This document shows positions 21,165 to 22,449 of a stretch of 22,449 bases of DNA, piece after piece. Made by a program: the position numbers and the translations under genes. The stretch's first letter is position 1, and each line of letters begins with the position of its first letter. The DNA is from Sulfurovum sp. (GTDB lineage Bacteria; Campylobacterota; Campylobacteria; Campylobacterales; Sulfurovaceae): NCBI GenBank assembly GCA_015490315.1, contig WFYB01000191.1, positions 1 through 22,449 on the forward strand, in the 5' to 3' direction. The notes under the pieces were generated by a model, which did no database searches, had not been told where the DNA came from, and saw only the letters and a program-made list of their open reading frames with translations.

Positions 21165-22177
21165 TCAAAACGCTTGATGCGTCTGTGACAGTAGGGGGTG
21201 CCGCCTTTTTTGCGGTAGTGATCCTGGTGATACTCCTCTGCGGGGTAAAAGGTGGTAGCAGACATTATCTTCGTTGCGACCTTCAATCCCTTTTTCTCCA
21301 GTATGCCGATCAATCGTTCTGCCGTGCGGCGCTCCTGCTCATTGGCAACAAAGAGTGCAGAGCGGTACTGACTACCGATATCTGGTCCCTGACCGTTTTG
21401 CTGCGTAGGGTCATGGATCTCAAAAAAGACCTTCGCAAGTGTTTCATAGTCAACCTTGCGTGGATCATAACGCACCTCCACCGTCTCAAGATGTCCCGTA
21501 TCACCCTTGACCACATCGTAGTAGCCAGGACTTTTCATCTTGCCTCCCATAAAGCCTGAGATCACCTCCACCACACCGGGAATCTGCTCCATGTAGTACT
21601 CCACACCCCAGAAACACCCGCCTGCGAAATAGGCTTTGGCGATCTTGGATGTATCAACCTGCTGCTTCTTGGCTTGTGTAGTATTATTTTCGTTTACAGT
21701 GTTCTTGTCTTGGGATGCTTTGGGCGTAAACTTGAGCGAAACAGAGTTGACACAGTGTCGGGTATTTTTAGGTGTCAGCCCCTCTCCTCGAAAGACATGA
21801 CCCAAGTGTGCACCGCATCGTGCACAGACGATCTCTGTACGGTAGCCGTCTGCATCGGGAACCTCTTTGACCGCGCCCGGCAGGGCATCATCAAAGCTCG
21901 GCCACCCGCAATGACTGTCAAACTTGTCACTGCTCTTGTAAAGTGCCGCACCGCAAACCTTGCATCGATAGATACCATCTTTACTGAAGTTGACATATTT
22001 CCCCGACCATGGACGCTCGGTACCTTTGTCAATAATCACATGTTTTTCAAAGCCGCTAAGCTTTTCGATCTTGCTTTTCCATGGGGCAAACCTGGCAGGC
22101 ACCCCTGCATCTGCCGCAGTAACTGTCATACAGAGTCCCGCATACAAAAGCAGAAAGAGTGAAAGTCTCTTCATCAT
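21161..22177 (-). CDS. msrAB: Exported MsrB-MsrA fusion, peptide methionine sulfoxide reductase
   Basis: A 338-residue bifunctional enzyme reducing both diastereomers of methionine sulfoxide in proteins. A signal peptide (about 1-21) indicates export to the periplasm. The MsrB domain comes first: zinc cysteines C72, C75, C118, C121, catalytic C142 in TRHCVNSVSL, and resolving C90 in CGWPSF. A polar Asn/Gln/Lys-rich linker (about 152-177) leads to MsrA with GCFWG (catalytic C188) and a C-terminal resolving C330. The order is B-A, without the thioredoxin domain of Neisseria PilB, so an external reductant is needed. I place the start at ATG 22177, 8 bases after AAGG; the frame opens further upstream without support. 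Confidence 0.95.
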   Translation of the reverse strand: MMKRLSLFLLLYAGLCMTVTAADAGVPARFAPWKSKIEKLSGFEKHVIIDKGTERPWSGKYVNFSKDGIYRCKVCGAALYKSSDKFDSHCGWPSFDDALPGAVKEVPDADGYRTEIVCARCGAHLGHVFRGEGLTPKNTRHCVNSVSLKFTPKASQDKNTVNENNTTQAKKQQVDTSKIAKAYFAGGCFWGVEYYMEQIPGVVEVISGFMGGKMKSPGYYDVVKGDTGHLETVEVRYDPRKVDYETLAKVFFEIHDPTQQNGQGPDIGSQYRSALFVANEQERRTAERLIGILEKKGLKVATKIMSATTFYPAEEYHQDHYRKKGGTPYCHRRIKRFD

Positions 22178-22235
22178 TGTCATTTCCTTTTTTATTACAA
22201 ATTCGCTTTGGCAAGTCCTGCAAAAATCTACCTTG

Positions 22236-22241
22236 ATTATG
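22236..22241 (-). promoter_or_regulatory. Weak candidate promoter for msrAB
   Basis: CATAAT preceded by TTTTGTT on the minus strand, about 60 bases before the msrAB ATG. The match is fair and there is no -35. The gap to the DoxX-like gene (22178-22327) has no other clear promoter. An imperfect hairpin at 22310-22328 touches the DoxX-like stop. Confidence 0.3.
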
Positions 22242-22327
22242 AACAAAATTGCAGCATCAAAAATTCAGACTATTTATTGATACGGTGATAATGCTATTGT
22301 AAAGCCTCTGTGTGTACTATGTATGCA

Positions 22328-22449
22328 CTAATCCCTCAAGATCGCATACCTGCCCGACCCCAGAAGCATCACGGCTATCGCCGTACCGAGATAAAATAGA
22401 GGCAGCTCTACCGCCCATCCGCCATGTGCACCCAGATGCAGCAGCTCTC
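22328..22449 (-). CDS. DoxX-like membrane protein, C-terminal part (partial)
   Basis: Thirty-nine residues read leftward from the window edge to a TAG at 22330-22328, with the 5' part missing. The segment HLGAHGGWAVELPLFYLGTA followed by IAVMLLGSGRY is typical of the last helix of DoxX-family proteins. These are four-helix membrane proteins often linked to redox or thiosulfate metabolism. It lies upstream of msrAB in the same direction but about 150 bases away, so cotranscription is uncertain. Confidence 0.7.
   Translation of the reverse strand, partial: ELLHLGAHGGWAVELPLFYLGTAIAVMLLGSGRYAILRD

Noticed and set aside
1..22449. Mobile elements, CRISPR arrays, toxin-antitoxin or defence modules
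   Set aside because: I looked for transposase or integrase motifs, regularly spaced repeats, and terminal inverted repeats and found none. The YwqK-like repeats of the lipoprotein are sometimes labelled antitoxin in databases, but the lipobox and the absence of a toxin partner argue against that here.

Overview
The window is a chromosomal segment from a bacterium of the Campylobacterota (Epsilonproteobacteria). A Sulfurovum- or Sulfurimonas-like organism is my best guess. The guess rests on the gene order secY-map-infA-rpmJ-rpsM-rpsK-rpsD-rpoA-rplQ, the absence of rpmD (L30) and adk, Campylobacterota-like protein sequences (for example an L16 starting MLMPKRT), and T-rich TATAAT promoters. 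The genus is inference.

Left edge (1-1345, + strand): the last codons of an unknown gene, then a 12-TM membrane protein resembling heme-copper oxidase subunit I, ending at a terminator-like hairpin. Next is a leftward operon (3485-1332) with two tandem promoters: a NifU-like Fe-S scaffold, a small TPR-like protein and murE. The three genes overlap or nearly abut.

Centre (17576-3679, - strand): one colinear ribosomal protein superoperon of 29 genes. The S10 part is rpsJ-rplC-rplD-rplW-rplB-rpsS-rplV-rpsC-rplP-rpmC-rpsQ. The spc part is rplN-rplX-rplE-rpsN-rpsH-rplF-rplR-rpsE-rplO-secY-map-infA. The alpha part is rpmJ-rpsM-rpsK-rpsD-rpoA-rplQ. The genes are packed with short overlaps, and many TAA stops merge with the next Shine-Dalgarno. 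Three places have room for control: the rpsJ leader, a 265-bp infA-rpmJ gap with hairpins and an internal promoter, and a 109-bp rpsK-rpsD gap with an attenuator-like hairpin and promoter. Together the genes supply ribosomal subunits, RNA polymerase alpha, the SecY translocon, methionine aminopeptidase and IF-1.

Right side (17707-22449): a divergent P-loop ATPase, the small SRP RNA (ffs) and tRNA-Ser(GGA) in tandem, a MORN-like lipoprotein, a YgjP/DUF45-type metallopeptidase, a small Cys-rich membrane protein, and a group II truncated haemoglobin with a textbook promoter. Converging on the globin is an exported MsrB-MsrA fusion, followed by the C-terminus of a DoxX-like protein running off the edge. 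This flank is housekeeping plus stress and redox genes.

I saw no mobile element, CRISPR array, phage gene or defence system. The most interesting unexplained items are the structured gaps inside the ribosomal operon, the Cys-rich membrane protein, and the oxidase-like 12-TM protein.
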